A DNA stretch of 64,000 bases from NCBI RefSeq assembly GCF_000190595.1, contig NC_015167.1:186001-250000 (forward strand). Reading direction: 5' to 3'. Under the pieces are notes generated by a model, which saw only the letters and a list, made by a program, of their open reading frames with translations, had not been told where the DNA came from and did no database searches. This DNA comes from Cellulophaga lytica DSM 7489. Lineage in GTDB: Bacteria > Bacteroidota > Bacteroidia > Flavobacteriales > Flavobacteriaceae. The position numbers and the translations under genes are program-made. Below are positions 6,910 through 14,372 of this stretch, one piece after another. The stretch's first letter is position 1, and each line of letters begins with the position of its first letter.

Positions 6910-8301
6910 ATGAGCAATTTTGATGTTATTGTTTTAGGTAGTGGACCAGGTGGTTATGTAACTGCTATTAGAGCTTCACAATTAGGTTTAAAAACAGCTA
7001 TTGTAGAAAAAGAAAGTTTAGGCGGTGTATGTCTAAATTGGGGTTGTATCCCTACCAAAGCATTAATTAAATCTGCTCAGGTTTTTGAGTATTTAAAACA
7101 CGCTGGTGACTATGGTTTAAATGCTGAAAATGTTGATAAAGATTTTGGAGCCATTATTAAGCGTAGTCGTGGTGTTGCTGAAGGGATGAGTAAAGGAGTT
7201 CAATTTTTAATGAAGAAAAACAAAATTGAAGTCATAAAAGGTTACGGTACTTTAAAAGCTGGTAAAAAAATAGCTGTTAAAGATGCAGATGGTAAAGAAA
7301 CCGAATATAGCGCAGACCACATTGTTGTTGCAACTGGCGCACGTAGTAGAGAGTTACCAAGTTTACCGCAAGACGGTAAAAAAATTATAGGATACAGAGA
7401 AGCAATGTCTTTACCAGAACAACCTAAAAAAATGGTAGTAGTTGGTAGTGGTGCAATAGGTATGGAGTTTGCATACTTTTACAACTCTATAGGTACAGAA
7501 GTTACTGTGGTAGAATATTTACCTAATGTAGTACCTGTAGAAGACCAAGATATCTCTAAACAATTAGAGCGTAGCTTTAAAAAAGCTGGCATTAAAGTTA
7601 AAACTTCTTCAGAGGTTACTAAAGTAGATACTTCTGGCAACGGAGTTAGTGTTTACGTAAAAACAAGCAAAGGAGAAGAAATTATACAAGCAGATGTTGT
7701 TTTATCTGCTGTAGGTATTAAAACTAACATAGAAAACATTGGTTTAGAAAACGTTGGTATTGCTACAGACAGAGACAAAATTATGGTAAATGATTATTAC
7801 CAAACTAACATACCTGGTTACTACGCAATTGGAGACGTTACTCCAGGACCAGCTTTAGCACACGTTGCTTCTGCAGAAGGTATTCTTTGTGTAGAAAAAA
7901 TAGCAGGTATGCACGTAGAACCTATAGATTATGGTAACATTCCTGGTTGTACATACTGTATTCCTGAGGTTGCCTCTGTTGGTTTAACAGAAAAACAAGC
8001 AAAAGAAAAAGGATTTGACTTAAAAATAGGTAAATTCCCATTCTCTGCTAGTGGAAAAGCAAAAGCCTCTGGCACTCCAGATGGTTTTGTAAAAGTTATT
8101 TTTGATGCTAAATACGGTGAGTGGTTAGGTTGCCATATGATTGGTGCTGGTGTTACAGATATGATTGCAGAAGCAGTTGTTGCACGTAAACTAGAAACTA
8201 CTGGTCATGAAATACTAAAAGCTATACACCCGCACCCAACAATGAGTGAAGCTGTTATGGAAGCCGTAGCAGATGCTTATGACGAGGTTATACACTTGTA
8301 G
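6910..8301 (+). CDS. lpdA: Dihydrolipoyl dehydrogenase (E3)
   Basis: Starting at the ATG at 6910, this is a 463-residue FAD/NAD-dependent enzyme that reoxidises lipoamide in the pyruvate, 2-oxoglutarate, branched-chain or glycine-cleavage complexes. The frame is open upstream to 6844, but that stretch contains the promoter. The FAD motif GSGPGG is at residues 10-15, the redox pair is Cys41/Cys46 in 'GGVCLNWGCIPTK', the NAD motif is 'GSGAIGMEF', and the C-terminal catalytic His-Glu is in 'HPHPTMSEA'. It is monocistronic with its own promoter and terminator, so it may serve several complexes encoded elsewhere. Confidence 0.96.
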   Translation: MSNFDVIVLGSGPGGYVTAIRASQLGLKTAIVEKESLGGVCLNWGCIPTKALIKSAQVFEYLKHAGDYGLNAENVDKDFGAIIKRSRGVAEGMSKGVQFLMKKNKIEVIKGYGTLKAGKKIAVKDADGKETEYSADHIVVATGARSRELPSLPQDGKKIIGYREAMSLPEQPKKMVVVGSGAIGMEFAYFYNSIGTEVTVVEYLPNVVPVEDQDISKQLERSFKKAGIKVKTSSEVTKVDTSGNGVSVYVKTSKGEEIIQADVVLSAVGIKTNIENIGLENVGIATDRDKIMVNDYYQTNIPGYYAIGDVTPGPALAHVASAEGILCVEKIAGMHVEPIDYGNIPGCTYCIPEVASVGLTEKQAKEKGFDLKIGKFPFSASGKAKASGTPDGFVKVIFDAKYGEWLGCHMIGAGVTDMIAEAVVARKLETTGHEILKAIHPHPTMSEAVMEAVADAYDEVIHL

Positions 8302-8327
8302 TAGTAATTAATAAACTTACATATACA

Positions 8328-8374
8328 AAGCCTAAAGTCTAAGCGTTTTTTACACTTAGTTTTTAGGCTTTTTT
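8328..8374 (+). terminator. Intrinsic terminator of lpdA
   Basis: AAGCCTAAA (8329-8337) pairs with TTTAGGCTT around an inner AAG/CTT stem, followed by six T. It ends 12 nt before the next ATG. Confidence 0.82.
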
Positions 8375-8386
8375 AAATTTTAAAAT

Positions 8387-8677
8387 ATGATTAAAGCATT
8401 TAGACTTATTGCAATACTAGAAGGTATTTCTTATCTATTATTATTTGGTGTTGGCATGCCTTTAAAATATATGGCAGATATTAAAGCCCCTAACATTTAT
8501 ATTGGTAATGCACACGGTGTACTATTTATAGCTTATGCCATATTAGCATTTTTTGTATGCAGACATCTAAAATGGGGAATTAAAAGGTACGCTATCTTAT
8601 TTATAGCGTCTTTACTACCTTTTGGTACATTTTATATTGAAGAAAAATATTTTAGCCCTAAAGCCTTAAAAGCATAG
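8387..8677 (+). CDS. DUF3817 small membrane protein
   Basis: This 96-residue protein has three predicted membrane segments and the DUF3817 signature 'R.IA.LEG.SYLLLFGVGMPLKY' near the N terminus, with 'GNAHGVLF' in the middle. The family is widespread in Bacteroidota, Firmicutes and Actinobacteria and has no known function. The last codons and the stop form part of the terminator stem, so 3' mRNA structure and coding sequence are shared. It sits between two terminators and is probably transcribed alone, with some read-through from lpdA. Confidence 0.85.
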   Translation: MIKAFRLIAILEGISYLLLFGVGMPLKYMADIKAPNIYIGNAHGVLFIAYAILAFFVCRHLKWGIKRYAILFIASLLPFGTFYIEEKYFSPKALKA

Positions 8678-8687
8678 GGCTTTTTTT
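8654..8687 (+). terminator. Terminator whose stem contains the stop codon
   Basis: AGCCCTA (8654-8660, coding) pairs with TAGGGCT (8675-8681), in which TAG is the stop codon. Seven T follow (8681-8687) and overlap the stop codon of the convergent gene at 8686. Confidence 0.82.
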
Positions 8688-9414
8688 ATTTAGGCAAAAG
8701 ATCACAATACCAAAAGGAAGTATCCCAAGTAGTATCTTCATCTTTTTTAAAGCAATTGTCATCTTTGTTAGTCGTTGGCGCATATCCTTTTTTAACTTTC
8801 TCGCCTACTGTAAAACTCACAGGTTGCTTAAAAATAGGCCCATCATACACAAACGTATGAAACTCTCCGTTTTCTCCGCAAGGATCTACATTCTCTGGTA
8901 AATCATTAAAAAAACTTTCATCTACTTCTCTACCAACAAAAGACTCATCTAACAATTTAGCATTAACACAAACTGTAATTGCTTTAAAACCCAATTGCAA
9001 CAACTCTTTAAGCAACGCTTTTGTGTCTTGTTTCCAAAGCGGAAAAACACCTTTTACTCCAACTTCTTTGAGTTTGTCTTCTCTATACTTTTTTAAATCT
9101 TCTAAAAAAATATCACCAAAAACAGCGTGTGTATAACCTTTAAGAATTAAACCTTGCATTGTGGTTTTCATAACCTCATTATAACTAGACATAGACACAT
9201 CTGCATTTAACATAATAGTCTGTAAAGGCAAACCAATTGCTTTTGCTTGCGCCTCTAAAAGCGGTAAACGCAAACCGTGCATAGATACCCTATTAAATGT
9301 AGAGTTTACAGAAGTTACAAGTCTATCTACTTTATACGCATTAGACTGTTGCATCTTATACAATGCCAAGGCAGAGTCTTTACCACTACTCCAGTTAAAA
9401 TATGTTTTATGCAT
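8686..9414 (-). CDS. Dph6-like PP-loop ATP pyrophosphatase
   Basis: This 242-residue protein has an N-terminal PP-loop ('NWSSGKDSALAL', residues ~7-18) and the COG2102 pattern 'VFGDIFLEDLKKYRE'. Eukaryotic and archaeal members amidate diphthine on EF-2; bacteria have no diphthamide, so database names such as diphthine--ammonia ligase would mislead. An adenylating amidation or thiolation of an unknown substrate is the safest reading. It lies 10 nt downstream of aroQ on the same strand, suggesting co-transcription, though no metabolic link to the shikimate pathway is obvious. Confidence 0.85.
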   Translation of the reverse strand: MHKTYFNWSSGKDSALALYKMQQSNAYKVDRLVTSVNSTFNRVSMHGLRLPLLEAQAKAIGLPLQTIMLNADVSMSSYNEVMKTTMQGLILKGYTHAVFGDIFLEDLKKYREDKLKEVGVKGVFPLWKQDTKALLKELLQLGFKAITVCVNAKLLDESFVGREVDESFFNDLPENVDPCGENGEFHTFVYDGPIFKQPVSFTVGEKVKKGYAPTTNKDDNCFKKDEDTTWDTSFWYCDLLPK

Positions 9415-9424
9415 TATAGATGCT

Positions 9425-9847
9425 TTATTTTGTAGCTAAAAAACTCTGTATAGCCAAGTCATAACTCTGTAAGCCAAAACCAAGTATTATGCCTTTAGCA
9501 ACAGGAGATATATAAGATTGATGACGAAATTCTTCACGCCCAAATGTATTAGAGATGTGCACCTCTACAACTGGGGTTTCTATAGCTTTTATTGCATCTC
9601 CAATACCAATAGATGTATGCGTGTAAGCAGCTGCATTTAGTACAATACCATCATAAGAAAAACCAACTTCTTGTATTTTAGATATAAGTTCACCTTCTAT
9701 ATTAGACTGGTAATAACTAAGCTCAACATTTTTAAAGTTAAGTTGTAGCTTAGCAAAATAATCTACAAACGTTGTGTTACCATATATTGTTGGCTCTCTT
9801 TTACCTAAAAGATTTAGGTTTGGCCCATTGATTATAAGTATTTTCAT
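9425..9847 (-). CDS. aroQ: 3-dehydroquinate dehydratase, type II
   Basis: This 140-residue type II enzyme dehydrates 3-dehydroquinate to 3-dehydroshikimate in the shikimate pathway. The signature 'IINGPNLNLLGKREPTIYG' opens the protein and includes the catalytic Tyr near residue 22; 'NAAAYTHTSIGIGDAI' and 'EVHISNTFGREEFRH' carry the substrate-binding Asn and catalytic His. Length is usual for the dodecameric family. A palindromic terminator separates it from the outer-membrane gene upstream, and the PP-loop ATPase gene follows after 10 nt. Confidence 0.96.
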   Translation of the reverse strand: MKILIINGPNLNLLGKREPTIYGNTTFVDYFAKLQLNFKNVELSYYQSNIEGELISKIQEVGFSYDGIVLNAAAYTHTSIGIGDAIKAIETPVVEVHISNTFGREEFRHQSYISPVAKGIILGFGLQSYDLAIQSFLATK

Positions 9848-9873
9848 ATGGTAAAAATACTAAATATTACGCA

Positions 9874-9905
9874 TAAAAAAAGGAAGCCAATTGGCTTCCT
9901 TTTAA
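9874..9905 (-). terminator. Intrinsic terminator of the first outer-membrane barrel gene
   Basis: A perfect 20-bp palindrome at 9881-9900 (AGGAAGCC, central AATT, GGCTTCCT). An A-run on the left gives T on the minus strand, and T follow on the right, so it may also work in the other direction. Confidence 0.85.
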
Positions 9906-9925
9906 ATATTCTATATCAGTTATTT

Positions 9926-10429
9926 TTACAACTGAAACATAAATCCTATGTTAAAAGTAGATGCATTTATATCATCATCTAAACTAATACCAGCATATGA
10001 TAAGTTAAGCTCAATTGAATCTGCTATTCTATAACCTAATTTAGGACGGTAATAAAAACCACCATCTACATCTTCCTTAAGGCCAAGAGCATAACCTAAA
10101 TCTGTACCTACAGAAAAATCTTCTGTAATCATAAATTTAGCTACGGCAGCAATTGGCAAAAACTGAATATCTTCTTGCTCTATTTCAATACCAGGACCTG
10201 CATCATAAGTTTTACCAAAATAGTGAGAATACCCAATAGTACCCCCAGCATAAAAAGTTTCTGAAACAGCACCTAAATACTGTATATCAACACCTGCATT
10301 AAAGCCATAAAAATCATCTAAATCTCCCATTGGAATACCTAAATTAACACCTGCTCCAAAACCTTCTTGAGCTTGTGCTCCAAAAGTAAATCCTAAAGCT
10401 GCGATAGCTACAATAAATAACTTTTTCAT
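9926..10429 (-). CDS. Outer-membrane beta-barrel protein (paralogue A)
   Basis: This 167-residue exported protein has the signal MKKLFIVAIAALGFTFGAQA. The mature part alternates polar and hydrophobic residues in short strands and ends in an aromatic/hydrophobic C terminus (FNIGFMFQL), the usual pattern of an eight-stranded OmpA-like or OmpW-like barrel. The signal and 5' leader are almost the same as in the neighbouring paralogue at 10609-11157, while the mature sequences have diverged widely. It has its own promoter (10466-10499) and terminator. Ligand or function unknown. Confidence 0.85.
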   Translation of the reverse strand: MKKLFIVAIAALGFTFGAQAQEGFGAGVNLGIPMGDLDDFYGFNAGVDIQYLGAVSETFYAGGTIGYSHYFGKTYDAGPGIEIEQEDIQFLPIAAVAKFMITEDFSVGTDLGYALGLKEDVDGGFYYRPKLGYRIADSIELNLSYAGISLDDDINASTFNIGFMFQL

Positions 10430-10465
10430 AAATAATAATTTTAATTTTTAGTTTATAATTATACC

Positions 10466-10499
10466 GTAAACATAAACAAATATTTTAACCTACTTACAA
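10466..10499 (-). promoter_or_regulatory. Promoter of barrel gene A
   Basis: On the minus strand, TTGTAAGTA (10491-10499) and TATGTTTAC (10466-10474); TTG to TATGTTTA spacing is 22 nt, 36 nt before the ATG. The promoter of barrel gene B has the same two 9-mers at the same spacing. Confidence 0.6.
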
Positions 10500-10553
10500 G
10501 TATTGTAGTATTAGCATTAAATTAAGATTTAATTAACAAAATTAGATTATAAA

Positions 10554-10582
10554 TAAAAAAGCTGCCTAAAATATTAGACAGC
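10554..10582 (-). terminator. Intrinsic terminator of barrel gene B
   Basis: GCTGcCTAA pairs with TTAGaCAGC (10561-10582, one mismatch). Six A at 10555-10560 give the T-tract on the minus strand. Confidence 0.7.
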
Positions 10583-10608
10583 CTATAATATTATTAGTTA
10601 GTTTTTGC

Positions 10609-11157
10609 TTAGAAATGTAAAGCGAAACCAATTCGAACTTGAAAAATACCTTCATCAGAATAATCATCATTCATAGAAATGTCATAACGTAAACCTGGCT
10701 CAATACTAACATTTTCACCTAAGAAAATAGCATAACCTCCTTGTAAACCTAAATAACTTGGATTTTCATCAAAATCTTTAATACTCGCACCAGAATAATC
10801 AACTTGTACAGGAATCATACTAGCGATGTAATATTTAGCACCAACTTTATAAGAAAATGTTGAACTTGCTGGACCATCCGATCCATTATCTCCATATCCT
10901 AAACCAACTTTTACAGCTAAATCATCAGCTACAAAATAACCACCCTCAGCACCTAAATTCCAACTAGTGTTACCATCTACAGATGTTAAAGAAAAACCAG
11001 TATTAGCAGCACTAGCAGAACCAAAACCAGTGTTAGCTTCAATTAACCATTTACCTTGAGCAGTTTGACCACCGTTAGTAGAAGTAGCTGCATCTTGTGC
11101 TTGTGCAGCAAAAGTAAATCCTAGAGCTGTGATAGCTACAATAAATAACTTTTTCAT
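10609..11157 (-). CDS. Outer-membrane beta-barrel protein (paralogue B)
   Basis: This 182-residue exported protein carries the signal MKKLFIVAITALGFTFAAQA, two substitutions from paralogue A. The mature part begins with a Thr/Gly/Gln-rich segment, then a barrel-like series of strands ending in a C-terminal 'VRIGFALHF', with Phe last as outer-membrane insertion favours. Its own promoter and terminator flank it. The two paralogues look like a tandem duplication that kept expression signals and export signal but changed the barrel. The closest family name is porin-family / OmpW-like; function unknown. Confidence 0.85.
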   Translation of the reverse strand: MKKLFIVAITALGFTFAAQAQDAATSTNGGQTAQGKWLIEANTGFGSASAANTGFSLTSVDGNTSWNLGAEGGYFVADDLAVKVGLGYGDNGSDGPASSTFSYKVGAKYYIASMIPVQVDYSGASIKDFDENPSYLGLQGGYAIFLGENVSIEPGLRYDISMNDDYSDEGIFQVRIGFALHF

Positions 11158-11192
11158 AAAAATAATTTTAATTTTTAGTTTATAATTATGCA

Positions 11193-11226
11193 GTAAACAT
11201 AGTTTGTTAATTTTGTTTACTTACAA
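11193..11226 (-). promoter_or_regulatory. Promoter of barrel gene B
   Basis: TTGTAAGTA (11218-11226) and TATGTTTAC (11193-11201) on the minus strand, the same 34-bp layout as barrel gene A, and 35 nt before the ATG. Confidence 0.6.
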
Positions 11227-11330
11227 TTTTTGTTGTGTAAATGTAAGTATTTGTGATGAGTAAAAAACATAAAAAATAGGGGTATTAAAACTCTTTTTTT
11301 ATCCAAATTATTAACTTAATTTTAACCTAT

Positions 11331-12227
11331 ATGAAATGGAGACAGGGATTAACTGATTATCAACACTTTCTAAAAATTGAAAGAGGGTTAATGGAGAATT
11401 CTATTACGAATTACGTTTTAGATGTTGAAAAATTAATTACATTTTTAAACAAAAAAAACATCACCGAATCTCCTATTTCTATCTCTAAGGAAACTACACA
11501 GCAATTTATTTATGAAATTTCTGCAAGTATTAACCCTAGGTCGCAAGCAAGAATTATATCTGGCCTAAAAAGTTTTTTTAATTATTTAATTTTTGAAGAT
11601 TACAGAGCAGACAATCCTATGGATTTAATAGAAGCTCCAAAAATTGGAAGAAAGCTGCCAGATACACTGTCTGTTGAGGAAATTAACGATTTAATAGATG
11701 CAATTGACCTAAGTAAACCAGAAGGTGAACGCAATAGAGCTATGTTAGAAACATTATATGGTTGCGGTCTACGTGTATCTGAGCTTACCAACTTAAGACT
11801 ATCTGACTTATTTTTTAAAGAAGACTTTATAAGAGTTACAGGAAAGGGAGACAAACAACGTTTTGTTCCTATTAGCAACATTAATAAAAAGTACATTAAT
11901 ATATATAAGGATGAAATAAGAAATCATCTAAACATAAAAAAAGGGTTTGAAGATATTTTATTTTTAAACAGAAGAGGTAGGCAATTAACCCGTGCAATGA
12001 TTTTTACAATTATTAAACAACTTGCAGAAACCATTGGGTTAAAAAAAACAATTAGTCCGCATACACTACGCCACTCATTTGCAACACATCTTTTAGAAAA
12101 CGGAGCAGATTTAAGAGCTATACAACAAATGTTAGGTCACGAAAGTATTACAACAACTGAAGTATACGTACACATAGATAGAAAACACTTAAGCCAAGTT
12201 ATTGAAAACTACCACCCTAGAAAATAA
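11331..12227 (+). CDS. xerD: Site-specific tyrosine recombinase XerD
   Basis: This 298-residue recombinase has the N-terminal SAM-like DNA-binding domain (residues ~1-90) and a catalytic domain with the R-H-R-H-Y set: Arg in 'LYGCGLRVSELTN', 'SPHTLRHSFATHLLENGADLRAIQQMLGHESI', and the nucleophile Tyr in 'TTEVYVHID'. Length and motifs fit the housekeeping dimer-resolution enzyme rather than a phage integrase, and no attachment site or mobile gene is near. In Bacteroidota it is often called XerD or XerA. It is divergent from the twin barrel genes. Confidence 0.92.
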   Translation: MKWRQGLTDYQHFLKIERGLMENSITNYVLDVEKLITFLNKKNITESPISISKETTQQFIYEISASINPRSQARIISGLKSFFNYLIFEDYRADNPMDLIEAPKIGRKLPDTLSVEEINDLIDAIDLSKPEGERNRAMLETLYGCGLRVSELTNLRLSDLFFKEDFIRVTGKGDKQRFVPISNINKKYINIYKDEIRNHLNIKKGFEDILFLNRRGRQLTRAMIFTIIKQLAETIGLKKTISPHTLRHSFATHLLENGADLRAIQQMLGHESITTTEVYVHIDRKHLSQVIENYHPRK

Positions 12228-12236
12228 TTTTAAATT

Positions 12237-12251
12237 TATTTGTAACAAATA
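12237..12251. promoter_or_regulatory. 15-nt palindrome upstream of the sigma factor gene
   Basis: TATTTGT-A-ACAAATA, perfect apart from the centre base, between xerD and the sigma factor gene and 42 nt before the GTG. It could be an operator; no protein is known to bind it. Confidence 0.25.
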
Positions 12252-12293
12252 CAAAATTACAACTACTAACAGGCTACAACTATCTACTTAAAA

Positions 12294-12788
12294 GTGAGTA
12301 AAGAATTAGAACATGCTTTTGTAACAGAACTAGAGAACAACCAAAATATTGTTCACAAGGTTTGTACACTATACACTAATGATAAAGATGCTCATAATGA
12401 TTTGTTTCAGGAAATAACAATACAGTTATGGAAAGCGTACCCTAAATTTAGAGGTGACTCTAAGTTTAGTACCTGGATGTACAGAGTTGCGTTAAATACT
12501 GCAATTACATTATACAGAAAATCTAAAAGAAAAGTAAGTACACAAAGTTATGAGTCTGTAATTTTTAAAATTAAGGCCGATGAATATGATGAAACAGAAG
12601 AATTACAACTAAAATTAATGTACAAAGCAGTAAAGCAGCTAGGAGACATAGACAAAGCATTAGTGTTTCTTTACTTAGAGGATAAAGACTATGCGGAAAT
12701 ATCTGAAACACTAGGTATTTCTGAGGTTAATGCCAGAGTAAAGATGAATAGAATAAAGAAAAAATTAAAAACCATTTTAAATCCTTAA
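12294..12788 (+). CDS. ECF-like RNA polymerase sigma factor
   Basis: This 164-residue protein begins with GTG at 12294. Region 2 is visible as 'DLFQEITIQLWKAYPKFRGDSKFSTWMYRVALN' (residues ~37-69), and region 4 as a C-terminal helix-turn-helix 'DYAEISETLGISEVNARVKMNRIKKKL'. No sigma-1.1 or region 3 is seen, as in group 4 factors. The membrane protein encoded 5 nt downstream is the obvious candidate regulator. The target promoters are not known. A 15-nt palindrome lies upstream. Confidence 0.88.
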   Translation: MSKELEHAFVTELENNQNIVHKVCTLYTNDKDAHNDLFQEITIQLWKAYPKFRGDSKFSTWMYRVALNTAITLYRKSKRKVSTQSYESVIFKIKADEYDETEELQLKLMYKAVKQLGDIDKALVFLYLEDKDYAEISETLGISEVNARVKMNRIKKKLKTILNP

Positions 12789-12793
12789 TATAT

Positions 12794-13441
12794 ATGGATG
12801 AATTGGATATCTTAAAAAAAGATTGGCAAAAAAAGGGAGATGAGCTTCCTAAATTGTCTTACAATGATATTTACAAAATGATATGGAAGAGATCTTCTTC
12901 TATCGTAAAGTGGATATTTATAATTAGTATTTTAGAGTTTTTACTACCTAATATACTTTTTATTTTTCCTAGCACAAGAGAGCACGTATCAAAAATGTAC
13001 TACGGCAATGCCTACGGCACATTTTTTATGGTTGTAACTTTTATACAATACATATGTATTTTTTATTTTATTTTTCAGTTTTACAAAAGATACAAGGAAA
13101 TATCTGTTTTAGACGACTCTAAAACATTAATGAAAAACATTATACGTACAAGAAAAACTGTAAAGTACTATATAATATTTAGCTTAGGAATGTTATTATT
13201 TACAATGCTTGCACAAGCTTTTACTGTTTATTTTGACCCAAATATGCTTACTACTGTATACAACCAAGAGTTACCACAAGGTATATCTCCAGAGAAGTTT
13301 AAATCTATAATGGTAATTACTTTTATTGTGGTTGCACTAGTAACAACCGTACTTTTTGCATTAATCTACTTTTTACTATATGGATTATTACTTAAAAAGC
13401 TTAATAGAAATTACTTTGAACTAAAGAAAATGGAAATTTAA
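12794..13441 (+). CDS. Four-helix membrane protein coupled to the sigma factor
   Basis: This 215-residue protein has a 35-residue cytoplasmic-looking N terminus (starting MDELDILKKDWQKKGDELP) and four clear membrane segments near residues 37-57, 77-95, 127-147 and 172-197. I do not recognise a named domain. Its position 5 nt after the sigma gene and the soluble N-terminal tail fit an anti-sigma role, but it lacks the zinc anti-sigma motif (HxxxCxxC). Flavobacteria commonly carry a sigma-70 gene followed by this type of membrane protein. The transcript ends at a strong terminator. Confidence 0.75.
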   Translation: MDELDILKKDWQKKGDELPKLSYNDIYKMIWKRSSSIVKWIFIISILEFLLPNILFIFPSTREHVSKMYYGNAYGTFFMVVTFIQYICIFYFIFQFYKRYKEISVLDDSKTLMKNIIRTRKTVKYYIIFSLGMLLFTMLAQAFTVYFDPNMLTTVYNQELPQGISPEKFKSIMVITFIVVALVTTVLFALIYFLLYGLLLKKLNRNYFELKKMEI

Positions 13442-13461
13442 ACCAAACTGCCCTTTTTATA

Positions 13462-13499
13462 ACCAAAAAAAACCATCTGAATTTTACAGATGGTTTTTG
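13462..13499. terminator. Bidirectional intrinsic terminator
   Basis: AACCATCTG (13471-13479) pairs with CAGATGGTT (13487-13495) with A-run left and T-run right, between convergent genes. Confidence 0.86.
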
Positions 13500-13527
13500 T
13501 TTTTTCTAAAGAGGTTAAATGCTAAAA

Positions 13528-14334
13528 CTAATCTAACTTCCACTTTCTAAGTTCGTTTTCTTCTTCCAAAGCTTTTAAATCTGCCTTAGAGATAACTTTT
13601 AAGAAAGATGGATCTTGCTCTATAGCGTGTCCTAATCTATCTATAATAGACTCAAAAGAGTCGTTTTCATAATCTATATCTAAAGGTTCTTTTATAACCA
13701 TAGATTGTAAAATACCTTTTTTCTTAATACGTAAACCTTTTTTATCAAAAGAACGTCTAAAGCCATCTATTACTACTGGCACAACTATTGGCTTATATTT
13801 TTTTATAATATGCGCCGTTCCTTTACGTAAAGGTTTCCAAGGTGTGGTTGTTCCTTGCGGAAAAGTAATAACCCAACCATCTTCTAAAGCAGTACCAATG
13901 TTAGATATATCACTCATTTTTACTTGCCTTTTTACATCTTGCCCGTCTGCACGCCAAGTACGCTGTATACTAATAGAACCTGCATAAGCCAAAATCTTAG
14001 TTAAAAGACTTTTTTTCATTGTTTCTGCAGCAGCTACATAATACATATTAAGCTTTGGTTTCCAAATGTAACCTATGTTTCTAATAGAGTCTTCTCTACC
14101 GCTTAAACTAGCATTAAAAACATGGAACATTGCTACCACATCTGCAAAATAAGTTTGATGATTAGACACAAAAAGCACGCCTTTATCTGGCAAATCTCTA
14201 AGTATTTGTGATCCTTCTATTTCTAATTTATTAAACCCTTTGTACCTGCGGTGTGTTATTACTGCCGCAACGCGTATTAACCATTTTTTTAAAAATAGTA
14301 TATGCCCAAAAGGATTCTTTTTAAATAAACCCAT
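13528..14334 (-). CDS. 1-acyl-sn-glycerol-3-phosphate acyltransferase family protein
   Basis: This 268-residue PlsC-family protein should transfer an acyl chain to a lysophospholipid or related lipid at the inner membrane. The acceptor motif is 'SNHQTYFADVV', in which His and Asp are separated by five residues rather than the usual four; the second block is 'FPQGTTTPWKPLRKGTAHI', where Gln replaces the common Glu of FPEGT. These changes mark a divergent branch, so the acceptor may not be lysophosphatidate. It is 38 nt downstream of the NUDIX gene on the same strand, probably co-transcribed. Confidence 0.82.
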   Translation of the reverse strand: MGLFKKNPFGHILFLKKWLIRVAAVITHRRYKGFNKLEIEGSQILRDLPDKGVLFVSNHQTYFADVVAMFHVFNASLSGREDSIRNIGYIWKPKLNMYYVAAAETMKKSLLTKILAYAGSISIQRTWRADGQDVKRQVKMSDISNIGTALEDGWVITFPQGTTTPWKPLRKGTAHIIKKYKPIVVPVVIDGFRRSFDKKGLRIKKKGILQSMVIKEPLDIDYENDSFESIIDRLGHAIEQDPSFLKVISKADLKALEEENELRKWKLD

Positions 14335-14372
14335 AATTATTGTTGTGTTGCCAAATCTACAAATTTATATAA

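Noticed and set aside
8686-9414. Diphthamide synthesis by the Dph6-like protein
   Set aside because: Bacteria lack diphthamide and the other dph genes; only the PP-loop chemistry can be inferred.
11331-12227. XerD as the integrase of a mobile element
   Set aside because: The protein has housekeeping XerD length and motifs, and there are no attachment repeats, tRNA targets or phage genes near it.
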